A DNA stretch of 64,000 nucleotides. Source: Caprimulgus europaeus (Eukaryota; Chordata; Aves; Caprimulgiformes; Caprimulgidae). The stretch covers positions 28,380,295 through 28,444,294 of the forward strand of contig OU015524.1 in the NCBI GenBank assembly GCA_907165065.1, written 5' to 3'. Under the pieces are notes generated by a model. The model was not told the origin of the DNA. It was given only the letters and a program-made list of their open reading frames with translations, and searched no databases. Within the stretch, counting starts at the first letter, position 1. The number at the start of each line of letters is the position of its first letter. This document shows, one piece after another, positions 25,918 through 36,800 of this stretch. Position numbers and translations under genes: made by a program.

Positions 25918-27692
25918 AGTGGGAACATAAAAAATAAAAATGTTAAATTAGATTGAGTTGATTAATCTCTTGGGCCCAAATCAGCCATATCTGATACTTG
26001 GAAATACATTACTATGTCACAAGATAAATGTTTTAAAAGCTGATGGTCATCAAAACAATTGGCAACTAAGTGTGTTGCTCAGAAAATTAGTATCACTCAA
26101 AGTATCTTTTAAACAATATCTTGAACAGAATTCCAAACACAGAATTAAATTCTTTCCTCTATACTAGGAATTTCCATATGATATTTCACACTTGCCCTAA
26201 ACTAACACTTTTTCTGACCTCAGTGAAAATTCCTTGCATTAGACAGAAGATTATGAATAACAAAATCCCCAGGACACATCAGTGGAGAAAATCCCACCAG
26301 GAGGAAGAGCTTCATTCCAGCTGTCCAGGCTTGAAAATAACAAATTTATAGTAAGATCCTCCTTAATAGTATGCAAATGTGTAATGCATTTCACTGACAC
26401 ATATTTTGTACTAATTCTTTGCTGCAAGTAAGTATATCCAGAAATACTAAGTTTTGAGGGTTTTTTCTTTTGCTCTTTCATCTAACTATCTCAATCTGAA
26501 GCAAGAAGGTGCTAAGAAATATAGAAATGACTTACTTCTATGGTGCTAAGTTTGACTGTATTTCACTGACTTCTCTTGTGGCAACACAGAGAAAGATAAG
26601 GACAAATTATTTAATAGTGATCTTGGCTAAAGAGACTAAAAAAATGTTTAAAAGTCCTTAATGGTTTTGCTGAACATACAACTGCTCCCTTCACGGGCTA
26701 ACACACTGGTCTGAAAGACAACGTCATTACTGAGAAAAAAAACATTATTTCATTAAAGTGAATGAAATCATCCCTCTCATCAAGATTATTTGACAAAAGA
26801 TCCTGTGTATAGCAAGTGAAAAGGTAAGCATTGCATTCAGCCATGAAAAAATGCTAATTATCCTGCTTTTTCTTTTCCATGACTGACTTGGTACATGGCA
26901 ATTTTCTAATGCTCTTGTTAACAATAGCAGACAGGAAGAGTGCAGTTCAACCTAGTTTATGTTGAGGAAGAGGAGCACTGACTTCCCACAATTACTCCTT
27001 GAATACAGCATTGAGCCAGAGGAGCAGCAGGGGAAACAATGGAAGGCTTCCATGTGCGTAAGAATATTGTTTGTCTCCTTTGAAGAGGTTGCCATTAGAC
27101 AATCCCACAACATAAAGAGACTTTAGGAGAAAAGAAAAACACTGATCTATATCTAGTGAATTAAAGCAAAATTACAGAACACTTGTGCCACATTTATCAC
27201 CATGGAATAATTTGTCTCAAACAGTTCCTGGTTGTTTCCAGAGACAAATGTAGGCAGTGAATCAGAAAAGTGGAAGTGTTCACGTAGGGGAAATTCCTCA
27301 GGCTTTTCTTGAACTGGCCTTGTCACACACAGATCCTCTTACTTTGACAGTTTGGTTCAGTAACCCACCAAAAGCTACCCAGGACCCATCTTCTGCCATA
27401 CCCGTGAACTGAGTATAGCACACTGTCCTATGTACACCAGATCTGCTCAGCTGCACTCCTGAGCCACAGCACTCAGCAGTTTCTGCCCTCTCTGCCACAA
27501 TACAGACTGCTGGCAGAGAAAGGGGGAAAGGAAAAAAGTTTACATTTCCCCACCAGATATTTCATGTATTATCTTTATGTCATGCATTGTTGTTGGGACT
27601 ATCACCATACAGTGTGTACCTGAGATGATGAAGAGTGAGAGAGAGGAAAAGAACAGAGGAAAGATGCTCTTTGATTAACATACTAATTAGAA
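25918..27692. other. Non-coding unique sequence
   Basis: No gene or repeat family is recognised. Short open frames (25958-26167, 26121-26351, 27298-27498) have no domain content. Ordinary AT-rich sequence runs throughout; a purine-rich patch lies around 27630-27665. Confidence 0.6.
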
Positions 27693-27880
27693 TTTGGGAG
27701 ATCTGGGCTAATTTGTGTATTTCTTACATACTTTGTGAATGACTGCAGGTCACATGTGATCTAATAACTTTTCCTGCTCTGCATAATTAACCTATCTAGC
27801 AAAAATATTAGCATTCTTACACATTAATATAAGCTTTTCAGGGCAGAGTTTACCTATCACTAGATTTACACAGTGAGTAA
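27693..27880 (+). repeat. Possible MIR-type SINE fragment
   Basis: Several blocks occur in the order expected of a plus-strand amniote MIR-like SINE: GGGAGATCTGGGCTAATT (compare GGAGATCTGGGTTCAATT), then GTGAATGACTGCAGGTCAC (compare GTGTGACCTTGGGCAAGTCAC), then TAAGCTTTTCAGGGCAGAG (compare the TAAGCTCTTTGGGGCAGGG tail block seen in reptile copies). Between blocks the match is poor, so this is either a very old copy or a chance string of partial matches. The family comparison is from memory of the consensus and needs a profile search. Confidence 0.4.
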
Positions 27881-29324
27881 GCTTATCTTTAGTGCATGGA
27901 AGTAGTAATAGTAGGGTTGAGAGGAAACACCTGAATGGGAAGAAACTGTTTTAACTCCATTCAGTTAGAAAAGTGCTTCTAAAATTTTATTCTGTGCATT
28001 ACACATGCAATCAAATCTTATTTTAGCTAACACAAAAAAGGCATGCAGTCTAGTATACACAACCTCTGTTAAGTAATACCTATGCACACAAACAAGAACA
28101 TTGTCCTTCTAAAGCAACATATCTGTTCTCTTGCTGTATTTCCCATCCAAAGAGATAATTCACTTTACGGAATGAGAGCACTAACAAAAAACAATATATT
28201 GACTTGTGAGATGGAAGTCCAAATAAATTGCACAACACACAGAGCAGAGCTAAGCAGTGATGACGCACAGACTGTACAACGCAAAAAGGGAAGCGTCACA
28301 ACACATAAATATACAGGTATGCAGGGGCTGGAAGTTAACTGTCAAACATTTAAATATTTGTTCTTTCTCTTTTTTTTTTTTTCCTTTGGACCTAGGTGTT
28401 TTTATGTTTAATAGTTTGTTTTTATCCATTATAAAATTAACTAATCAGTCTGCAACAGTTAGGATCTGTTATTTTAAGCAATCTTCATGAGAACGGCAAA
28501 CAGAAAATCCAGATTCTGTGGCTGAAGTGTAATGGCATTGCATATAAATAAGCACAGACACTCATCCATGTGACAAAACACTATGTTTGCACCAAAGTGT
28601 GTCAGTAAGCCAAGGTGCCGTGAGTAGGACAGCTAACAACTGGGGCCTATTGGGATTCCTCCTGCCTTTGTATTTCTCCAGCAGTGAGGCTGAGTGAACA
28701 CATTGGAAGGAGAAGAGATCCTGGAAGAGATATAGGCATGTGTCAGTTGATTAATGCTGAATGACCAATATATGGTTGATACACTCCAGACTCTCTGGCC
28801 TTTTGATGTTGATTGTAAGAAAGAAGGCATCTATTTGTGTGTTTAAAATTGCAATAAAAGCCTTAAATTAGAGTTGCTTCTTTCAACGCTTTTAAAAGCA
28901 GAAGGCTGAAAGGTTCAAAGTAACCAGCATCTCTTCCAGAGATCCAAGGTTAAGTAAATAAAGTTCCTCAAGTCTCAATAAGCTATTATCAGCAATAAAA
29001 AAACAACAACCGTATAACGATAAATACGGCAACATAAAAGCAACCAAGGCTGAAGAAACTGGCAAAGCTTATCAAACTGAATGGAGGAAAGCAATACCTG
29101 GTCAATATCAGGTTGACCCACAACAGAAATCTTCATCCATTACTTTTCTTTCCTTGTCCTTTAGCCTATGAAAGGCACAAATAATTAGTACATTACTGAT
29201 GTATAGATTGCCCTGGATTCCAGTGATGATGATATAACTAATTCCAAGCTGAGGTGTAGAAAACTTAGACTTGTGTTTAAGTGATGAAAGATTCAGACAT
29301 GATTATAGAATTACCCTACCACCA
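27881..29324. other. Non-coding unique sequence
   Basis: No gene is visible. Two overlapping plus-strand open frames around 28082-28490 run through a T13 tract at 28370-28382 and have no domain. Nothing else is distinguishable from background. Confidence 0.6.
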
Positions 29325-29455
29325 CCAATAATAGCACTTTACTTTCTAAGGGCACTGTCCTACAAGTTTCTCAAAAACTGTTATAGACACTATGGCACAA
29401 ACCAGTGAGGCAGGCAGATATTACCACTCCTCTTTATAGTTCACTTCAGTGAGGG
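29325..29455 (-). repeat. Probable MIR-type SINE fragment (3' half)
   Basis: The plus strand shows AATAATAGCACTTTACT, later GTGAGGCAGGCAGATATTACC and then TTTATAGTTCACTTCAGTGAGG. This order matches the reverse complement of the MIR 3' half, whose hallmark is a TGAGGTAGGTA-TATTATCCCCATTTTACAGATGAGGAAACTGAGG-like string. Divergence is high, as expected for an element of this age. It ends just before the A/C-rich and poly-A tract at 29455-29498. Confidence 0.5.
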
Positions 29456-29469
29456 AAAAAAAAACAACC

Positions 29470-29498
<29 letters not shown>
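29470..29498. repeat. A29 homopolymer in A/C-rich context
   Basis: A run of 29 A is flanked on both sides by A/C-only words (AAAACAACC before, CCTCCAAAAACCAAAACAC after). No retrocopy body or polyadenylation signal is seen upstream, so I call it a simple tract. Confidence 0.9.
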
Positions 29499-29501
<3 letters not shown>

Positions 29502-30068
29502 CCAAAAACCAAAACACACATCTCCTGAATCCCAAAGCCTCAGCTGTGCTTCCCCGGTAATGCAGAGATCTGAATCTGAGAGGAAAAGGAAAAGTTTTGA
29601 GACCTGCCCATAATAGGCTGTGCTGAGAGAAGCAGAATGGGAAAGCTGCCCAGGAGATACCAATATAAACACAGCCAGCAAGGCCTTATCTGAGGGAGAG
29701 GAAGAGCTGCACACTTTAGACCCTGAAGTCTTCCAACACACCCATGCTGGTTAGGCAGCTCAGCAGACTTCTGCAGATACACAAAGTCAGCTGAAAACGC
29801 TGACATAGCGAGAGATACACGACTGCTGCACTGCTCGTCTGTGTGAGCGTGGGCAGCAGCTACGTCAGATGACCCCATCGCAGCCAGGAAAGAAAAAGAA
29901 ACAAAAAACACAAAGCTCGATTCATCTTTCTTGTGTAGACAGGACTTTGCAAACAGTGCAGGGCCTCAGCATAGCAAGGTTCAAATTTAGGCCTAATCTC
30001 ACCAGACTTTTGAGACCACTTACACAAGTGGTTTTATCCTTTTATGTTGTTACTTATTTTGGAGGGGG
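29499..30068. other. Non-coding sequence between two long A runs
   Basis: About 570 bases lie between the A29 and A28 runs. Overlapping minus-strand open frames cross it (29421-29741 and 29540-29911, 123 codons), with part of the phenylalanine-rich sequence coming from reading the A run backwards. There is no domain or splice evidence, so no gene is called. A short G5 run immediately precedes the second A tract. Confidence 0.55.

Positions 30069-30096
<28 letters not shown>
30069..30096. repeat. A28 homopolymer
   Basis: A run of 28 A preceded by GGAGGGGG and followed by GAGTTT. It reads as lysine codons in the plus-strand open frame 29869-30198, which is an artefact. It is the third A run of 28-29 bases in 6 kb. 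Confidence 0.9.
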
Positions 30097-30099
<3 letters not shown>

Positions 30100-32393
30100 T
30101 TTCTAGGTCTTTTTAAAATTGTATCTGGAATTTGTTCAGTCTTGCAGACATTTTCTGTGCAGACTTGCACACTGACCTCTATCCACCAAAAATTTTAAAG
30201 TTGTTTAATTGCCAAGGGGCTTGTGAACAGTGGTGAAGAGTCTATAACCCTTAATATTGACTGAAACATGAAAATCCAATTACATTATCCAACTAATTAA
30301 TACATCAATCCTGCAAACTTCTAGAGGTTTCCTTCTTTCAGAAGCTGGCAGAATTCACTATATTGGGATGATGGCATACAGTTGGTTCCCCATTGCTCCA
30401 AGAGTTAATCATTAGACCATTACCAGTAATGCTCAAAATACTGAGAACACAGAAAGCATGTTCTGTCAAAGGTCTGGGGAAAAGACATAACTCTAAGTTC
30501 AAGCCACATCAGCAAAAGGAGATGAAAAATGCTACTCCATTCACACTGAGATGGCCTCCAAACATACAAAGCATTTTCTAATTTGCTTGAGAATGCATTT
30601 TAAGTTTGTTTAATAGGTGCTAAGCACATGCAAACAGAAATACCATAATTAAGATGATCAATCTGCAAAGAGGAAAGTGCATAAAAAGAACATACATACT
30701 TTAAAGAGTTAAGTAATCATAATAGTAATTATTAATTGCATTATAATTATTAATTATAATGTAATAGATCTCTGGCTGTTCTTTTGCAAGGAGCTTAACA
30801 TAATTTCCATGTACTACATTAAGTTATGCAACAGAAAGGCATTCCTGAAACTTCGCTGCCTCTGAGCAGCAAATCCCATTTCAGCAAAACTGTTTCTTTT
30901 CTCAGAATATCAAAACTCCAACTAAGCATTTGACTGCCACAATAAGATGTGTTATGACTGAGCCTTAATGAATCTGGAGAAGATAAAATATTCTGTAATG
31001 GAGATTTTCCTTATTATTAAATTGGAGACTAAAGTTATGTATTTACATATATGTATAAAAGTTATGTTCTATATTAAATAATTATAGACATAAATACACA
31101 CATATCTACATATATAGAACATTTTAATCTCTACAGTTTTTCTGGGACAGAAGTAATTTTCCCACCAGTTCTATTCTCAAACACCCTCGGAGGCAGACAC
31201 TGTAGCTGCTAGTTATAGATGGTCAACTAAGAAGCAGATTTAGTGGAAGTCATTTAGAGCCAGTGGTGGCACGGAGAGCAAAGCCTGCCTCTGGCTCTGC
31301 AGCTTGCTTTGCTTTCAAGGGGCAGGAACTCGAAACGAAGTCCGAGGCATTTATGGCACACTGACCTGGCATTGAGCAGTCGCTTGCGTGCAAAGGGCAT
31401 TTGGGCAAACGCCACCAGCACTTTGTGCCCCGAGCTGGAGGGTGCAGGTTTGTGTGGGAGCAGTAGCAGAGGGAGGGTGGCTCTCACAGAGAGCACCCTA
31501 AAATGGGCTTCCCATGAAGAAGGCAAGTATCAAGCATGCTACCTGCCTCTTACATGGATTGTTTAAATCTCTCTTGAATGCTTTTACACAGTGGGATGTC
31601 CTTACAAATGTGGCCTAGGTATCTGTGTCACTTTTGTGATAGCTTTCTGTGCACTGCTGCCTTTAAGCTCCTGGGATTTAGGGCTGTTCCACAGGCCCGC
31701 TCTTCTGTAACACCTCCAGGAAAATTTTAACTGGCAGGATACATGCAATGTTATCTTTCCTAAAAACTTGCGTTTCTACTCTATGCTGCTTATTTGTCTA
31801 AATTAAAAACCATGACACCAGAAAGTTGAGCTTCTATTCTTTTTAAAGAAATAAACAAAACAGATAATTTTGGAAGATGTGGAAAAGAAAATAACTTCAT
31901 TAGTAGCATAGGGCTCATATTCCACATTTAAACATTGCAAAGCAATAAAGCCATTCTGTATATTGTATTTAATTTAATTGGATCATGTTTGGATCCACTG
32001 GGAAACTTGCCTCAGTAGCTTAAAGACATGGACCACTTCTCTGCTTGAACCCTAGAGCAGTCCTCAGAATATACAAGCTACACCCAGGAATAACTGCATC
32101 AGAAGTAGTTTCTCCACTTCACATATTAAAGAAAGAATCAGGAAAATAACATTTTTGCGTATTCATCTGCAACTCCAACTTTTTCTCTCTTTTCTCTTGA
32201 AGTCGTAAAACCACACAACATGCTTACATCACTATAAATAGGTCTATAACCTTCTGGTTCAAATTGGAATGTGGGATTCTTTTGAAAAGACAGAAAGGAA
32301 AATGGAAATTTTATTACTTAAAAAATAAACAATGCCCCTTCTATACAGGCATTGTAGCACATATGTTCAACAGTAACCAAATGTGATGTCAAA
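30097..32393. other. Non-coding sequence, AT-rich then locally G+C-richer
   Basis: The first part is strongly AT-rich, including the palindrome at 30739-30761 and a TA/TATG-rich stretch at about 31030-31120. A G+C-richer patch follows at about 31255-31510, where open frames occur on both strands (31254-31526 minus and 31309-31566 plus), as expected from local base composition alone. No gene, RNA or repeat family is recognised. Confidence 0.6.
30739..30761. repeat. 23-bp perfect AT-rich palindrome
   Basis: Two 11-bp arms are exactly complementary around a single central T. Outside the arms there is one mismatch and then three more complementary bases on each side. The block is full of TAAT/ATTA words, and the surrounding 30719-30765 holds several further copies of the homeodomain core TAAT. 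It could be a regulatory element bound by homeodomain proteins or simply a product of AT-rich sequence drift. Confidence 0.8.
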
Positions 32394-32424
32394 CCCCCCC
32401 CCCCCCCCCCCCCCCAAAAAAAAA
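32394..32424. repeat. C22A9 homopolymer pair
   Basis: A run of 22 C is immediately followed by 9 A. Long poly-C/poly-G is rare in vertebrate DNA. It is also a place where sequencing and assembly often miscount, so the true length is uncertain. The G strand can form a quadruplex and the C strand an i-motif. Confidence 0.9.
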
Positions 32425-33630
32425 TAACCCAGAGAATTATGATTTTGGGGTGAAGACATAAACAGCAGGAACAGATGAGCATTTAAAAATAAAAAGGCTA
32501 TTATATTCAAATGAAACAAAGAATGAAGAGAGAAAATAATAGGCTATAAAAATATATCTGTCAGCAAAGCTGTTTCGGGACTGAACATTTCCCCTGTGAG
32601 ATTCTCAGGAAGCACCAGGCACCCTCCAGGTTTAAAGCTTTCATCCCTGGGCTCTGAGCTATATTGGTTTTCTGTATAAAAGAAATCGAGACAAGAAGAA
32701 AATATTTGACCAACTGCCCCAGCAATCTTACAGTGTTTTATACTTTGTGGAGCTCTGCCTAACACAACAAAACCGAGTATTGTTACACGGGACTCAGAGT
32801 CCAACCAATTATATCCCTTCATGGGTATGGCTATACTAGCCTTTGATCACCAGTTCTAACTATCAGCAGTAAAGCAAACACAAATCTGCAGACAGCATCA
32901 ATAAACCTTGCAGTGGGAGGGAACAAAGATACTCAGTGCCCCACTGGCTTTTCTTCCTCCCTTCCCCCTCTTCCCTAAATCCCCATCAAAATTATTCTAC
33001 TGGTTGTCTCCTCTAACTCACAGGGAGATTCACAGCCAGCGAAGGGTAGCTTTGCTCACTTTATAAAGCTAGTCACATGGCATCAAGCAGAAAATTTAAT
33101 TTTAAAAAAGCACACTTCAGCAGAATTCTCAAACCAAGGCAAAACTCAGTCTGCTAATTACCTGGAATTCATCTGTGCTTTTATTAAACTCTGGTTTTGC
33201 ACACACACACACGCATACATAATACGTATATTTGTGATCAAAGAGTATGTAGAAACATTCTTCTCTTTACTTCACCGTTTGATTACTGTGTGGAGTTTTT
33301 CCTCAGGATTTCCCCGCTAAACACAATCTAACCACTCCAAATTTTCTAGTGATTTGTGCTATTATTTCACTATGGTCTCACAGTGCAGGGGTGAATCAGT
33401 GAAGAGGTCTGGGGTGAGCAGCATGTGCTGAATATTGCTCACCCAGCACCCTAACTTGGGCTTTTTGTTCCCACAGCACACAAGTTCAACAAAACGGACC
33501 TCCCATGCCCAAGCAGCACAGGTCTTTTCAAGCTCAGAGGCAGAGCTTCAGCATAAAAAAAACCACAGTGGTTTTCATCATGCAGAACAGACAGGTTTAA
33601 GGCAGAGATGCGAACAAAAGATTGGGAAGG
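32425..33630. other. Non-coding unique sequence
   Basis: No gene is seen. It holds a pyrimidine-rich stretch at about 32948-32975 and a short CA repeat at about 33199-33213. Open frames on both strands around 33435-33753 overlap the start of the SINE and show no domain. Confidence 0.6.
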
Positions 33631-33880
33631 GCAGTCTGGTCCAGCGGTGAAGCCACTAGCCTGGGACCTAGAAATCCCAGCACTGTCTGCGAGACAGCCT
33701 GTGCTACTGGTGTCAACGTATAAAATCACACTGGCCTTGAGCCTCAGCAACATGCAGGGCCTGAATGCCCTTGAAATAATTTAGAGTCAGGCAAAGTACC
33801 TTTGAGGGTCTAGGTCTTGTTTACTTTGTGCTGCAATAACTGTCCATAAAATGAAAGATAATAACATTTCCCTTATGCAC
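33631..33880 (+). repeat. MIR-type tRNA-derived SINE
   Basis: The 5' end reads CAGTCTGGTCCAGCGGTGA and contains TGGTCCAGCGG at 33637-33647, a full match to an RNA polymerase III box A (TRGYNNARNGG). It is followed by CACTAGCCTGGGACCTAG at 33654-33671, as in amniote MIR copies. The box B region appears deleted or decayed. The 3' part, at 33838-33875, has CTGTCCATAAAATGAAAGATAATAACATTTCCC-like blocks matching the MIR core (CATCTGTAAAATGGGGATAATA). This is the best preserved ancient SINE in the window, in plus orientation, with a degenerate middle. Confidence 0.7.
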
Positions 33881-36800
33881 CAAGTACACCAAATACTCGC
33901 TGTGACAGGGACCACCAGCCTACCTGCCAACACTGGGTGCTATACCCCTTCTGAAAGGCAGGAAAATGAACATGAGGTTTCACATCAGCCTCACGCTGCG
34001 CATCCAGCCTGAAGCAGGCACAGTCTGAATAAAAGCACGGGGTTGCAACCTCACAGACCTGTGAAGAAGTAAATAAAATCCAATTCTGTCACCCTCGTGT
34101 CTGTGGTCAGATATTTCTTAATAACTGGTGGATGCTAACTGGGCTTTACGCCTGCTGTCTGCTTTGTCTGGCACATGATTCAGCTCCTGCCACTACATAA
34201 AGCACTCAATTTATTTAGCGTGTCTCCCTAACTGGCAGAGCCAGTCTTCTCTTCCCTTCCAGCTCTGCTGCTTTAAACACCTCCCAGCACATTTCACTTC
34301 GGAGAAGGCCTGCTCCCATGGCTGGCTGGCAGGAACCCCGTCTCTCATGTGTAAATAAAGGCAAGACAATGCTTTTTTAACCACATTACCCAGAAAATAA
34401 GTATCTATTTAAAATTTTCCATGTTCTCGTCAGGTAAAAATTTCCATACTATTATTTAAAGTACTCTAACAACCATGCCAATCTAATATTTAGGGTGGGA
34501 AAATCTGGAGGAAAGGGCGGTAATTCTTACTAGTAACGCACTAAAAGAGGAACAATGTGACTTGGATTCAGTTTCCAATTTACTATAATCTTCACATATG
34601 TTCTCACCACATCTTCCCAATACTGCTGTTCATTTTGTACATAATCCAGATGATATGCCATTTTTTCTCTCATCGTTTGTCTATTTTATCTATTCAGAAT
34701 GTAATCTGGAGAACAACAAATTTATTTTGCTGGGAGGATCTACAGCCCTTAGCACAAGAAGAACTTAATGAAAAAACATTACTATAACACAGCCACAGCT
34801 TTTTCACTTTAGTAGCACTATTTACATCTGGATGAAAAAGTAGTGCATGCCAAATAGGTAGGAAAAGCCAAAATACATGGGTGATAGCCAAAAAGACAAC
34901 TCAAGCTTTATAATTTACAATCTGTTAAATTCACGTCTTTATGGTTTTTTAAAAAAATAGTCTGCATAGCTTCTAACCAAACCTCCATGAGAAAAGAAGA
35001 AACAATGCACTAAGGTGAGAAAAGTCAAGGTAAAAATCAAGCATAGAACAAAGACTGAATAGAAATCAAAGCCAAGCCCTTATGTAGAAATGCAGTAGAT
35101 AATACAGTACCTATAGCAAAGCAAGCTGTATTTAAATAATTACAGCACTATAATAAATTTGGAACACAGTAGAAGTGTGAGCAAGACACAAGGTGAAATT
35201 GCATCTAATACGGTGATTCATACTTACTCAGAAAATCTAGTTGTTACTACACTAGTTGAAGCCAGGCTGCATTTTATTCAAACCAATAAAATCTTTTGTG
35301 TGGTCTCTTGACCTTGCTAATTATCTAATTTACATTTAAGACAATAATGTTTCTTAGTAATTCAAAAAGGAAGTGTTCCCACCCCTGAGTGTTATCCCTG
35401 CATCTCCTCTGAAGAAACTTTTAAACTGGAGAATGCTGCAAGTGAATGGGAGTTCTCTGCCAGCCAGTTCGTAATTATCTCTCTTAATTGGTTAAGCTCC
35501 GGAGTGTTTAAGGTTTTACATATCAATTCTATCCGGCATGCTCAGAGGAGGCAAAATCTGTAGTTACCCAGATTTTCCCGATTTAGTGGAGGTTAGAAGA
35601 AAAGTAAAAGTCTCTCCTAAGCAGGCTCCAGGGTACCAAGATGCAATCCAACAATGCACAGACACTTAACATCTTTTCATGACCTTGCTTTAAAAAGACC
35701 AAACCCATCTTGATATTCTGGTCATCAAATGTCACTACAGAACCCAAATTAACAGAGACTGGAACCACAGTGCAGCATCTCCAGCCAAACCTTACTGTAC
35801 TAGAGGCAGGAACTGCATAGGCTGGGAGAAAAAACATTACGCCTCAAAAATCATTCCATCTTTCCTATACTAGTAAACAAAGGGGTGAAAAGTGCTAAAT
35901 GATCTTCAGAGGAAGCTGCCTTTATCAATCATCACCTACTGTGGAGAGCTTAGGGAACTAAACTTGCAGAGACAGAGCTGAAGTCAGTAGCCTGGTTTTT
36001 CAACTTCATATTTTCCTTTAAGAGTTGTGTTGAGTTTGGTTTTTATATATAATACAGTTGCTCCTGTTCAAACAGTCTGTGAGACTGCAGGTGCTTTCTT
36101 GCTTAATATAAAACAAGTATAAACACATACCAGAATGAGGGAGACCCCCTAACTGTCATGTTTGCTGAGTATTACCATACTGACAAGTAGTCCACCAATT
36201 GATGCCACTTCCATCTGGAGCCTCTGTGTGCACATATAAGCTGAAAGCAGAAACTGGCTCAGGCCACAGGATGCATCAGGAATTACCAGTGCCACTGGTT
36301 TACACACTTCTGTTCAAACAGTGTCCTGTTTTGCCACCTATTTTCCCTGGGTGCAAAGCCACCCACCCATACTCCATGACACAGTCCAGTGCCACCTCAC
36401 ATCAGTGCAGCTTGGTGGAGGGATGTGTATAAATAAAACAGATTGGATCTGCAGATCTGAGTTGATAAGCCAAAAAAAGGGGTTTGCTGCTGGATACTTT
36501 TGTGTGTGGAGATGTTTAACCTCGATCATTTCCACACAGCCCAACGAACAACTGAATCAGCACAACCATAGCAGTGACAAACTGCAGTGCAGGAACAGCC
36601 ACAAGAAGCAGGGGTGGGAAGCAAGAATTTCTTGGAGTTTGTCTGGTGTTAAATCCAATTTATTTAACAACTAAAAGCTGACAGATACACTTGCTACAGA
36701 AACTTCTATTACAGAGCAATATTTCAGCAAAATAAATGACCAACAACAGTTAAATCCAACAACAACAACCAAAAAAAATCTGCCATATCTCTGAATCAAG

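Noticed and set aside
29869-30198. Open frame with a lysine run
   Set aside because: The lysines come from the A28 homopolymer; nothing else supports coding.
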